Shown here piece after piece: positions 24,784 through 32,676 of a stretch of 47,198 nt of DNA. The stretch is from NCBI RefSeq assembly GCF_000496075.1, contig NZ_AWXZ01000042.1, positions 1-47,198 on the forward strand, written 5' to 3'. Position 1 is the first letter of the stretch; each line of letters opens with the position of its first letter. Source of the DNA: Lutibaculum baratangense AMV1. GTDB lineage: Bacteria; Pseudomonadota; Alphaproteobacteria; Rhizobiales; Tepidamorphaceae. The notes below the pieces were generated by a model that saw only the letters and a program-made list of their open reading frames with translations, was not told the origin of the DNA and did no database searches. The translations under genes were made by a program, and so were the position numbers.

Positions 24784-25758
24784 ATGTCTTCCTCTCTCCA
24801 CGAGCGCCTCGTCGTCGTCGACGGGCTCATCATTTCCCGGTGGCACCGGCCGGTGTTCGAGGCGATGCACGAAGGCGGCATCACGGCCGCCAACTGCACC
24901 TGCTCGGTCTGGGAGGACTTCCCGACCACGATGAAGGCGATGGCGGACTGGAAGACGCGGATCCGCGAGAACGCCGACATCCTGACGCAGATCTACACGA
25001 CCGACGACATCCGGGCCGCCAAGGAAGCCGGCAAGACCGGCATCATCCTCGGCTGGCAGAACTCGACGGGCTTCGGCGATTACCTGCCGCTCGTGCAGGT
25101 CTTCCACGAGATCGGCCTGCGCATCGTCCAGCTCACCTACAACACCACGAACACGGTCGGCAGCGGCTGCTACGAGACGACCGACACGGGACTGACCGAT
25201 TTCGGGCGTGACCTCGTCGACGAGATGAACCGGGTCGGGATCCTCGTCGACCTGAGCCATGTCGGCAACAAGACGGCCCGCGACGCGATCGAGCACTCGA
25301 AGCGCCCCGTCGCCTTCAGCCATTGCCTGCCGGCTGCCCTCAAGGACCATCCGCGCAACAAGTCCGACGAGGACATGCGGCTGATCGCCGAGCGCGGCGG
25401 CTTCGTCGGCGTCACGTTCTTCCCGCCCTTCCTCAATCGCGGGATCCAATCGACGATCGACGACTATATCGACGCGATCGAGCACGTGATGAACGTCGCC
25501 GGCGAGGACCAGACCGGCATCGGCACGGACTTCACGCAGGACCAAGACGACGCCTTCTTCGAGTACATCACCCGCGACAAGGGGTATGGCCGCTCGCTCA
25601 CGACCTTCGGCGAGATCGTCAACCCCGAGGGCATCAGGCGGATCGAGGACTTCCCGAACCTCACCGCGGCGATGGAGCGCCGGGGATGGCCGGAAGCCCG
25701 CATCGAGAAGGTGATGGGAGGCAACTGGCTCTCCCTCCTCGACCGCGTCTGGCTGTGA
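24784..25758 (+). CDS. Membrane-dipeptidase-family (M19) protein with altered metal site
   Basis: A 324-residue TIM-barrel protein of the renal/membrane dipeptidase family. Retained signatures include VDLSHVGNKTARDAIEHS (first zinc histidine of the second half), VAFSHCLPAALKDHPRN (second histidine), GVTFFPPFL and GIGTDFTQDQ (Asp). The N-terminal HxD pair, usually DxHNDxP, reads DGLIISRWHRP here, and the bridging glutamate position reads GWQNSTGFG. So part of the binuclear site seems replaced. It may be a mono-metal hydrolase acting on a different amide. It is co-directional with the TRAP genes, consistent with processing the imported compound. No signal peptide is visible, so it should be cytoplasmic. 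Confidence 0.8.
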   Translation: MSSSLHERLVVVDGLIISRWHRPVFEAMHEGGITAANCTCSVWEDFPTTMKAMADWKTRIRENADILTQIYTTDDIRAAKEAGKTGIILGWQNSTGFGDYLPLVQVFHEIGLRIVQLTYNTTNTVGSGCYETTDTGLTDFGRDLVDEMNRVGILVDLSHVGNKTARDAIEHSKRPVAFSHCLPAALKDHPRNKSDEDMRLIAERGGFVGVTFFPPFLNRGIQSTIDDYIDAIEHVMNVAGEDQTGIGTDFTQDQDDAFFEYITRDKGYGRSLTTFGEIVNPEGIRRIEDFPNLTAAMERRGWPEARIEKVMGGNWLSLLDRVWL

Positions 25759-25768
25759 CGCGGGAGCC

Positions 25769-26836
25769 ATGGCACCCGTCTTCAGCCCTGAGCCGAAGGT
25801 CGACGGAAGCCGGCTGAAGGTCGGCTTCGTCCTCGCCGACCGATTCACCCTCTCCGCCTTCTCCCTCTTCGTCGACTGCCTGCGCCTCGCTGGCGACGAA
25901 GGCGACCGCTCGCGCCCGATCGACTGCAGCTGGGAGATCCTCGGCGGCTGGTCGTCACCGGCACGCTCGAGCTGCGGCGCGAGCGTCTCCTGTTCGACCC
26001 GCTACCCCGACCCTTCGCGCTACGACTATCTGGTCGTCGTCGGCGGCATCCTGGAGGGGCCGCAGGTCAGCGAGGAGTGCTACGCCTACATCCGTGCCGC
26101 CGCCGAGGCCGGCGTGCGCCTCGTCGGCCTGTGCACCGGCAGCTTCGTCCTGACGCGGGCCGGCCTGATGACCGGCCGGCGGTGCTGCGTCAGCTGGTTC
26201 CACTATCAGGACTTCGTCGACGAGTTTCCGAGGCACAAACCGATCGCCGACCGCCTCTACGTCGTCGACGGCGACCGCATCACCTGCTCCGGGGGCTTGA
26301 GCGTCGCCGACCTCGCGCACGACATCGTCGTCCGACACCTGGGCGCAGCCGTCGCTGACAAGAGCTGGCAGGTGCTCCTCGGCGACCGTCCGAGGACGGG
26401 GGAGCGCTCGCAACCCCTGCCCCGCGAAGGGCTCGAGGCCGCCGACCCGCGGGTGCGCCGGGCGATGCTCCTCATGGAGCAGAACCTGTTCGAGCCGCTT
26501 GCAACGCCCGATCTCGCGGAGCGGCTCGGCCTGTCGCGGCGCCAGCTCGAGCGGCTGTTCCACGAGACGCTCGGCGAGGGGCCCGCGACCACCTATCTGA
26601 GGATGCGGCTCGACTATGCGATGGCGCTCCTGCGCGGCGGCCGGTCGAGCATCATGGAGATCGCAACCGCCGCCGGCTTCCGGGACCACTCCCACTTCAC
26701 GAGGAGCTTCAGGCGCCGGTTCGGCGTCCCGCCGAGCACGGTGCGGAGATCGGGCGAAGACGGCCGCCGCCTCACATGCATCGCCGGCCAGAGGGTGTTC
26801 GGCCGGCCCTCACCCCCACCCCTCGATCCGCGCTGA
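25769..26836 (+). CDS. GlxA-type transcriptional regulator (DJ-1/PfpI domain plus AraC HTH)
   Basis: A 355-residue regulator starting 10 bp after the dipeptidase-like gene. Residues about 12-190 form a class I glutamine-amidotransferase-like domain (LVVVGGILEGPQ, then the nucleophile-elbow segment LVGLCTGSFVLTRAGLM with a cysteine). Residues about 225-325 carry two AraC helix-turn-helix motifs (TPDLAERLGLSRRQLERLFHE and IMEIATAAGFRDHSHFTRSFR). GlxA/ArgR-type regulators control catabolism of arginine, carnitine, choline or similar nitrogen compounds, which hints at the substrate class of this operon. It may regulate the operon as its last gene. Confidence 0.9.
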   Translation: MAPVFSPEPKVDGSRLKVGFVLADRFTLSAFSLFVDCLRLAGDEGDRSRPIDCSWEILGGWSSPARSSCGASVSCSTRYPDPSRYDYLVVVGGILEGPQVSEECYAYIRAAAEAGVRLVGLCTGSFVLTRAGLMTGRRCCVSWFHYQDFVDEFPRHKPIADRLYVVDGDRITCSGGLSVADLAHDIVVRHLGAAVADKSWQVLLGDRPRTGERSQPLPREGLEAADPRVRRAMLLMEQNLFEPLATPDLAERLGLSRRQLERLFHETLGEGPATTYLRMRLDYAMALLRGGRSSIMEIATAAGFRDHSHFTRSFRRRFGVPPSTVRRSGEDGRRLTCIAGQRVFGRPSPPPLDPR

Positions 26837-27177
26837 TGATCGCGTGCCCTGCCGGGCAAGTCAGGCCGCGTGATACCCCTGCGCCGTACCCTCAGGAATG
26901 CTCAGGCCGCGACTGTCGACGTCGTTGCACGGGGGGCGACTGCGGACGCCGAGGTGCCCCGCAATCCGGGCAACATTCCTCCGGCCCTGCATGCGTTGTG
27001 GCCGTCGCTCCTTCCGGGCGTTCTTCGAACGACCCGAGCTGGCCGAAGAACGAACCCGCTGCGCGGGAGGGGCGCGAGTGGTGAGGCAGAGGTAAGCTTG
27101 CAGACGCCGCGCCTCGATTGAGGCCGGTCGGGCACGGGCAGAGCATTTCGGCTCCCTTCAGCAAGAGGAGCCGAACG
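26837..27177. other. Gap without a supported gene
   Basis: About 340 bp between the GlxA-type gene and the recombinase relic. Short frames on both strands lack recognisable residues. A Shine-Dalgarno (AAGAGGAG) just before 27178 belongs to the recombinase. The left end of the IS91-like element may lie in here, but I could not identify its terminus. Confidence 0.3.
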
Positions 27178-28083
27178 ATGACCACCTCCCTTCCCGCCGC
27201 GCCCGTCAGCCGTCTGCGCCAGCGGCTGATCGACGACATGAACATGCGCCGGTTCTCGCGGACGACACAGCGCAACTACCTCCGTGACGTCGGTCGCCTC
27301 GCGACGTATCTCGGCCGGCCGCCCGACACGGCGACGGCGGAGGATCTCCGGCTCTTCCAGATCGAACAGCGCGACACCGGAGTACCGGTGCCGACGATGA
27401 ACAGCATCGTCGCGGCGCTGCGGTACTTCTTCACCCACACGATCGACCGGCCCGATCTCGCGCGCAGGCTCGTCCGGGTCGCCTACCCGCGCAAGCTGCC
27501 CGTGGTGCTCAGCCGGGACGAGGTGGCGAGGCTCTCAACGCGACGACCTGCCTCGAGTATCAGGCGGCGCTGTCGGTCGCCTATGGCTCGGGCCTCCGCG
27601 TGTTCGAGGTCTCGATGCTCAAGGTCCGCGACGTCGACAGCGAGCGCATGCTGCTCAGGGTCGAACGCGGCAAGGGCGGCCAGTATCGCAACGCCATGCT
27701 GTCGCACGACCTGCTGACCCTGTCGCGCCAGAGGTGAAAGCTCGGCCGGCAACAAGGCGTGGTGCATCGCGACGGCTGGCTGTTCCCGGGCCAGAACGCG
27801 ATGAAGCCGATCAGCACACGCCAGTTGCATCGCATCGTCGTCGAGGCGGCCCGGGGCGCCGAGATCGCCAAGCGGGCCGACCGCACACGCTGCGCCACAG
27901 CTTCGCGACCCACCTCCTCGAGGACGGCACCGACATCCGCGTCATCCAGGCCCTGCTCGGCCAAGCCAAGCTCGACGACACCGCCTTCTACACCAAGGCC
28001 GCGACGCGGACGGTGCGCAAGGTGACGAGCCCGCTCGACAGGCTCGCGATGTTCATGCCCGACGAGGCGACGCCCGGCGGCTG
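27178..28083 (+). pseudogene. IS91-associated tyrosine recombinase, frameshifted
   Basis: The N-terminal core-binding domain is intact (LRQRLIDDMNMRRFSRTTQR, NYLRDVGRLATYLGRPPDTA). A frameshift near 27535 moves the reading to another frame ([35 protein letters not shown], with the first catalytic arginine). An in-frame TGA at 27735-27737 follows, where relatives probably have Trp. A second frameshift near 27885 leads to [20 protein letters not shown] and [18 protein letters not shown], which carry the HxxR box and the tyrosine. At least three lesions are needed to restore the protein, so it is inactive. Confidence 0.85.
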
Positions 28084-28089
28084 AGTCCG

Positions 28090-28330
28090 TTGCGCGCCGC
28101 GCTCGAGGTCGCCGATGTGTTCCGTGCTGCCGGGCCTGCCTACCGGGCCGCCAATGCCGGCCATCTGAGCCCTGCGCAGCTCAAGGTCATGTCGGCGATC
28201 GAGTGTCGTACCGCTGCCCTCGGCGGCCACGTCGAGGCCTGCGAGGACTGCGGCCATCGGCGGATCTCCTACAACAGTTGCGAAAAAACCGGCACTGCCC
28301 GAAGTGCCAGGGTGCGGCCGCCGGTATGAG
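28090..28330 (+). pseudogene. IS91-family transposase, N-terminal fragment
   Basis: From a TTG at 28090 the frame reads LRAALEVADVFRAAGPAYRA, LSPAQLKVMSAIECRTAAL and the first zinc-binding pair EACEDCGHRRISYNSC. Then a slip in an A-run near 28281-28286 shifts the second pair (NRHCPKCQG) into the next frame. Homology ends at about 28320. IS91-family transposases are HUH enzymes of about 300-400 residues; the catalytic HUH and tyrosine parts are missing here. It is a remnant of one-ended (rolling-circle) transposition. Confidence 0.85.
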
Positions 28331-28599
28331 CGGTGGAGTGGCCTGCGGCCGCAACGTCGGCGATCAACGCGATAGAAGCTTAGCAGATACATGGGTGCTC
28401 CCGGCGTCGTGGCCAATGGCGACTGAAACCTGTCGCCGTCAGGAGGGCTCATCACCCGCTTAACGGCGGGCGGCGCGGCCTGCTGGCAAGGCAGCTGCAG
28501 GCCGCCGAAATGGCCGCTTCCTCAAGGGCCGCGGCACATAGCCGTCCTCCGCTCCCGGACATCCCTCCGGACACGCCCATGCTCACGTTCTTCTTCTGG

Positions 28600-28795
28600 C
28601 CAGAGGAGGCAGGCGGCTCCCGCTGCAGCCAGCATGGACGGACCGGCCGCACCGTGATTGCGGGAGCTCAGCAGCAGAGCCGCCAGTGCCAGGATGGCAA
28701 AAATGACTGATCGTCGCCGCCCAAAGTCCCTCGTGCAGGGTCACCACCACGCCGATGGATGAGAGCGCTGTCAGGGCGAGCGTGGTCGCGTACCA
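28600..28795 (-). pseudogene. Possible relic of a small membrane protein
   Basis: On the minus strand one frame reads WYATTLALTALSSIGVVVTL, then HEGLWAATI; one nucleotide later another frame continues SVIFAILALAALLLSSRNHG and ends near ACLLW. Both halves look like membrane helices joined by a frameshift near 28705. No full open frame covers them, so this would be a decayed gene. It loosely recalls small MerC-like or hypothetical four-helix membrane proteins of mobile regions. The rest of 28330-28856 shows nothing recognisable. Confidence 0.3.
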
Positions 28796-28856
28796 GGCAC
28801 GTCCGGGCCATCAGCGTGGCGCCGCCGGGCACCTAGTGGAGCCGTGCCGTGCCGCC

Positions 28857-29345
28857 TCATTGCTTCCTCGGGTCGTCCTCGTCGTTCACATAGGTGATCG
28901 TCCAGGGCCCGGTGCTGTTCAGCTGGATGACGGTCTCGCCTTCGGCATAGGCGTAGTGGGCCATGCCGGGCGGATACGCGAAGAACCCGCCGGGCCTGAG
29001 GGCCGTCGCGTCTTCCCGGACGGCCTCCTCGCCCATGCCGATATGGAACGTACCGGAGATGACCGTCACGATCTCCGGCTGTCCGTGATGGTGAGGCGCG
29101 ATGTGGTAGCCGTTGGGGAGGCGCAGCCGCATGGCGAACACGCCCTCGCTCGCGGGGTCGCCATAGAGGACGGAGTATTCCGCGCCCTCGTCCAGGGATG
29201 CCGGGCCGGGCTCGTACCGGAATTCCTCGCTCTTTATGAGGACATGCTCCTGTGCGACAGCCGCCGGTGCGAGCAGAGCGGGGACCAGCCCCGCCGCAAG
29301 CCAGCCGGCGGCTTGGCTTGTGTGGTTCTTGATCGACATCGGCAT
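28857..29345 (-). CDS. Secreted cupin-domain protein
   Basis: A 162-residue protein. AAGGAG stands 6 nt before the ATG at 29345, so that start is preferred over the ATG two codons later. The signal peptide includes AAGWLAAGLVPALLAPAAVAQ. The cupin barrel carries metal-binding motif 1 as GYHIAPHHHGQPEIVTVISG (two adjacent histidines and a glutamate) and motif 2 as PGGFFAYPPGMAHYAYAEGE (one histidine). It is a small single-domain periplasmic cupin. Such proteins can be dioxygenases, isomerases or simple binders; no reaction can be assigned. It has no obvious operon partner, and a divergent methyltransferase gene starts 297 bp away. Confidence 0.82.
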   Translation of the reverse strand: MPMSIKNHTSQAAGWLAAGLVPALLAPAAVAQEHVLIKSEEFRYEPGPASLDEGAEYSVLYGDPASEGVFAMRLRLPNGYHIAPHHHGQPEIVTVISGTFHIGMGEEAVREDATALRPGGFFAYPPGMAHYAYAEGETVIQLNSTGPWTITYVNDEDDPRKQ

Positions 29346-29641
29346 TGCGATCTCCTTTACATCAATCCGTGCCACCCCCTTGGCTGTGGGTGGCGGCAAC
29401 CATCGCAGGCCGCCGAATTCGATGCTGCACGCAAATCCCGAGGCACCGCTTGCAGGCTTCAGGGGTTTTTCGTGAGGGTTTTCACAAGGCGTTTGAAAGC
29501 GGGCGCCGCCTCCCACGGTCGGCCACGGCAGAGTGCCCCTGAGCTGCGAAGGCTCCTCAGGAAAATCCCATGAATCCCGCAAGCACGTGGGGCCGGCCTC
29601 GGCTACGCTCCCGCCGATCCATCACCAGAGGGAGGTTCGCC

Positions 29642-30562
29642 ATGAGCTCCGTGCAGCAAGAGAGCGATCGTCAGTCCGCGCTCGTCACTCCGTCAGCGGC
29701 AGACAGCGAGTTCGTGCAGTTCTGGAACGAGGTTCTGGCCCCGAAATTCATCCGCTTCAGGCATATCCTCGTCGATGGCCTCGCCCGTCACAGCGAGGCT
29801 GTGTTCCCGACACTGCCCGTGCGTCAAGGGGACAAGGTGCTCGATGTCGGCTGCGGCTTCGGCGACACCGCGATCAAGCTCGCCCGGATGGTCGGTCCCC
29901 GCGGCAGCGTCGTCGGCGTCGACTGTTGCGATGCGTTTCTTGCCGCCGCCGAGGCGGATCGAGAGGAGGCGGGCATCGACAACCTGTCCTTCATGCGTGG
30001 CGACGCCGAGTTCGCGCTGCCCGAAGGGGAGTTCGACCTCGTGTTCGCCCGCTTCGGAACGATGTTCTTCGCCAATCCGGTCGGCGGTTTGCGGAACATG
30101 CGCCGCGCCCTCCGCCCTGGCGGCCGGATGGTCCACATCGTCTGGCGGGAGCCGAGCGCAAACCCTTGGCTCTCGATGGCGAAGGAAGTCGTGCTTCGCT
30201 TCCTGCCCCAACCCGGGGACGCTGCCCGGACCTGCGGCCCCGGTCCGTTCTCGATGGCGGACGAGGAGACGGTGCGCAAGATGATGGAGATCGCCGGGTA
30301 CCGGGATGTGCAGTTCAAGCGCGTCGACGCGCCCGTACTGATCGGTCATGACGTGCGTGATGCCATCGAGTTCCAACTGGCCATCGGTCCGGCGGGGGAG
30401 GTGTTCCGTGAGGCCGGCCAGGAGGCCGAGGCAAAGCGGCCCCAGATCGAAGCCGCTTTGGCCGAAGCCATTCGCAGTCAGACGACGGCCGCGGACGGGA
30501 TCATCATGCCGAGCTCGTCCTGGGTCATCAGCGGGGTGAACCCGGCCGATGGCGGCCACTGA
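29642..30562 (+). CDS. SAM-dependent methyltransferase
   Basis: A 306-residue class I methyltransferase; GGGAGG precedes the ATG at 29642. Motif I is DKVLDVGCGFGDTAIKLARM (about residues 64-83), followed by the acidic end of strand 2 (VVGVDCCDAFLAAAE), motif II-like GDAEFALPEGEFDLVFARFG and motif III RRALRPGGRMVHIVWRE. This is the UbiE/COQ5-like branch acting on small molecules. The C-terminal lobe (about 180-306) is variable and would bind the acceptor. The winged-helix/TPR regulator follows on the same strand about 200 bp downstream. The acceptor is unknown. Confidence 0.85.
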   Translation: MSSVQQESDRQSALVTPSAADSEFVQFWNEVLAPKFIRFRHILVDGLARHSEAVFPTLPVRQGDKVLDVGCGFGDTAIKLARMVGPRGSVVGVDCCDAFLAAAEADREEAGIDNLSFMRGDAEFALPEGEFDLVFARFGTMFFANPVGGLRNMRRALRPGGRMVHIVWREPSANPWLSMAKEVVLRFLPQPGDAARTCGPGPFSMADEETVRKMMEIAGYRDVQFKRVDAPVLIGHDVRDAIEFQLAIGPAGEVFREAGQEAEAKRPQIEAALAEAIRSQTTAADGIIMPSSSWVISGVNPADGGH

Positions 30563-30617
30563 CAGGACCTTCCCTTGCGGCATCCTGCCCGCCTCTGCTA
30601 GCCTGCTCGCATGAGAC

Positions 30618-30683
30618 TTCGCAGGTCAGTTCGCAGGTCAGCCTGTGGCTCTTGCTGCGCAGGTCTCGTGCCAGGTCTCGTGC
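30618..30683. repeat. Two short tandem duplications upstream of the regulator gene
   Basis: TTCGCAGGTCAG is repeated exactly in tandem at 30618-30629 and 30630-30641. CAGGTCTCGTGC is repeated exactly in tandem at 30660-30671 and 30672-30683. The two units share the core CAGGTC, so the core occurs four times in 66 bp just before the winged-helix regulator. They may be binding sites or slippage products. Confidence 0.6.
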
Positions 30684-30763
30684 GCCGGCCGCTCCTGATG
30701 AAGGGAGTGGCCGAGGCAGGCGACCGGGAACTTGAACCGGTGCTCCAGGTCCGGGAGGCGACG

Positions 30764-32344
30764 ATGCGTCGCCCTGTAAGCCAGAGCGAATCCGGCGGCA
30801 AAGCTGATCGTGCGGTACGGTTCGGCGAGTTCGAGCTCGACCTGGCCAGGTTCGAGCTGCGCCGCGCTGGTGACATCGTTTCCGTAGAGCCCCGCACCTT
30901 CGACCTGCTGGCCTGCCTCGCCTCGAATATCGGTCGAACCGTCACCAGGGACGAGATCATCGATGAAGTCTGGCAGGGCCGGATCGTTTCGGAGGCTGCG
31001 CTGAGCAGCCAGATCCGCTCCGCACGCCGCGCGCTGGGAGACGACGGCAATGCGCAAGCCCTGATCGCAACCGTGCACGGGCGTGGCTTTCGTCTGCGCT
31101 CCGAGCCCCTGGAGGGGCTTCCCTCAGAAGCGGACGCCTCTGGTGGACGCGCGGCATTTCCGACGGTGGTCGTGCTGCCCTGCACGAGCCTCGACCAGGA
31201 CGGCAGGGGCCGGGTCTTGGCCCTGGGCATCAGCGAGGACATCATCGTCGCCCTCTCCAAGGCCCGCTGGTTGCGCGTCGTCCCGCGCAGCACTGCCTTC
31301 TCCATGGTCGGGACGGCGGAGGATCTGACGAAGGTCGCTGGAAAGACAGGCGCCGACTACCTGGTCACGGGCTCCGTCCGCCGGGACGGAAACCACGTCC
31401 GCGTGACGGTGCAGACGCTGGACGCGCATGATCTCCGCTCGATCTGGTGCGAGAGCTTCGATCGGGACATGACGGGGATCTTCGAGCTGCAGGAGGAGAT
31501 ATCCCGCCTCGTCTCCGCGCGCATCGCAACCGAGCTCGGCATCACGGAGCAACAACGGGCGGCGAGCAAGCCCCGGAAGAACCTCGGTGCCTGGGAAATC
31601 TACCAACTGGGCTCGATCGAGTTCTCGCGCTTCACGCCGGAGAGCAACCGCCGCTGCCAGCGGCTGATGCGACAGGCGATCCAGCAGGATCCCTCGTTCG
31701 GCAGCCCGTACGGACGGCTCGCCTACGCGATGATCCTCGAAATGGTCTATTTCGAGGGAGAGCGCGATCAAGGGCGAATGGACGAAGCGCTTGAACATGC
31801 CCTGCGGGGGGTCGAGTGCGACGAACAGGATGCCAACTCGCACTTCTCGCTGGGGCGTGTCCGCCTTGCCCGCTGCGAATACGAGCTGGCGATCGACGCG
31901 CTCGAGGAGGCACTCTCCCTGAACCCGTGCCTGGCACTCACATATTGTGGGCTGGGGGACTCCCTCGCCTACGAGGGGAGGCTCGAAGAGGCCATCGGGC
32001 GCTTCCAGACCGCCATCGACCTCAGTCCTCACGACCCATTCCGGTGGGCGTTCATGTCATACCGGGCACTGGCGCACCTGTTCGGGGAACAGTACGATCA
32101 GGCCGCGGTGTGGGCGCGCCGGGCGACGCAGGTGCCGAACTCCCACTACTGGGCACATGCGAACCTCGTTTCCGCCCTCGGGCATCTGGGCGAGGATGAG
32201 CAGGCGCGGAGGGCGGCCGAAAGCCTTTTCCGCAAGAATCCCTGCTTCTCGCAACGCTTCGCGGAAGAGCGCCTCTTCTACGTGAAGCGGCCGGAGCAGG
32301 TCGAATTGTTCCTGGAGGGATTACGGCGAGTTGGGGTGCCGTGA
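30764..32344 (+). CDS. OmpR/CadC-type winged-helix regulator with adenylate-cyclase-like and TPR regions
   Basis: A 526-residue protein from the ATG at 30764, preceded by GGGAGGCG; the frame is open to 30611, but the upstream part looks like a leader region. Residues about 20-105 form a trans_reg_C winged helix (FGEFELDLARFELRRAGD, LLACLASNIGRTVTRDEIID, VHGRGFRLRSEP). Residues about 130-260 resemble the FlgO/TolB-like segment found after such HTHs (VVVLPCTSLDQDG, DYLVTGSVRRDGNHVRV). TPR-like helices fill 290-520 (DANSHFSLGRVRLARCEYEL, and others). No membrane helix is evident, so it should be a soluble regulator sensing through protein contacts. Targets unknown; the methyltransferase upstream is a candidate. 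Confidence 0.82.
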   Translation: MRRPVSQSESGGKADRAVRFGEFELDLARFELRRAGDIVSVEPRTFDLLACLASNIGRTVTRDEIIDEVWQGRIVSEAALSSQIRSARRALGDDGNAQALIATVHGRGFRLRSEPLEGLPSEADASGGRAAFPTVVVLPCTSLDQDGRGRVLALGISEDIIVALSKARWLRVVPRSTAFSMVGTAEDLTKVAGKTGADYLVTGSVRRDGNHVRVTVQTLDAHDLRSIWCESFDRDMTGIFELQEEISRLVSARIATELGITEQQRAASKPRKNLGAWEIYQLGSIEFSRFTPESNRRCQRLMRQAIQQDPSFGSPYGRLAYAMILEMVYFEGERDQGRMDEALEHALRGVECDEQDANSHFSLGRVRLARCEYELAIDALEEALSLNPCLALTYCGLGDSLAYEGRLEEAIGRFQTAIDLSPHDPFRWAFMSYRALAHLFGEQYDQAAVWARRATQVPNSHYWAHANLVSALGHLGEDEQARRAAESLFRKNPCFSQRFAEERLFYVKRPEQVELFLEGLRRVGVP

Positions 32345-32434
32345 CAGCGCGCCTCCGCAGTCACTATTCAAGCTGAGAGCACGGCCGTTTGCCCATCGTG
32401 GGGTGCGATAGCCGTTCTCCTGTCGGCCAGGAGC

Positions 32435-32459
32435 GGCCACGGAAATCACTTCCGTGGCC
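32435..32459. other. Palindrome downstream of the integrase relic
   Basis: GGCCACGGAA (32435-32444) and TTCCGTGGCC (32450-32459) form a 10-bp stem around ATCAC. The equivalent at 46505-46529 is a perfect 12-bp palindrome around a single central base. It lies about 60 bp beyond the integrase stop codon. It could be a terminator without T-run, or a recombination-related site. Confidence 0.5.
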
Positions 32460-32516
32460 GTCCCCTTCGCTCCCCACGAGCAGTAATGGCTGGAGCGTTC
32501 GGCGAAACACCTCCGG

Positions 32517-32672
32517 CTATCGCCACCGCTTCCATGGGAGGTCCTTCAGCGGGTCGCTCCGGATCAGATACGGCTGGAAATCCGCCCCCTCGGGCAGCGC
32601 GAGGCCGGCGAGGTCGTCTACCTCCTTCTGCCGCAGGCGCTTGCTGCCGTAGCTGTCGTCGATGTCCCTGAA
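32517..32672 (-). pseudogene. C-terminal remnant of a tyrosine recombinase
   Basis: The minus-strand frame ending at the TAG at 32517 encodes FRDIDDSYGSKRLRQKEVDD, LAGLALPEGADFQPYLIRSD and PLKDLPWKRWR, nearly the same as the last 50 or so residues of the partial integrase at 46587-47198. Everything upstream, including the HxxR box, is missing; beyond 32674 the DNA belongs to a different gene. It is a non-functional tail left by recombination or deletion. Confidence 0.85.
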
Positions 32673-32676
32673 CGTC

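Larger units (their letters stand above)
27178..28330 (+). mobile_element. Decayed IS91-type element with accompanying tyrosine recombinase
   Basis: A tyrosine recombinase relic followed at once by the N-terminal part of an IS91-family (HUH) transposase, the arrangement of IS91 relatives that carry a recombinase gene upstream of the transposase. Both genes are broken, and the transposase stops after its zinc-finger region, so the element is dead and 3'-truncated at about 28320. No terminal sequences could be recognised. Confidence 0.75.
32424..32674. repeat. 251-bp direct repeat, left copy (integrase 3' end)
   Basis: This segment aligns without gaps to 46494-46744, with about 24 mismatches counted by eye. 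It holds the 3' end of a tyrosine recombinase gene and its downstream palindrome. On the right the match stops at AACG (32671-32674), exactly where regulator-like coding sequence of the other strand begins. Confidence 0.85.
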
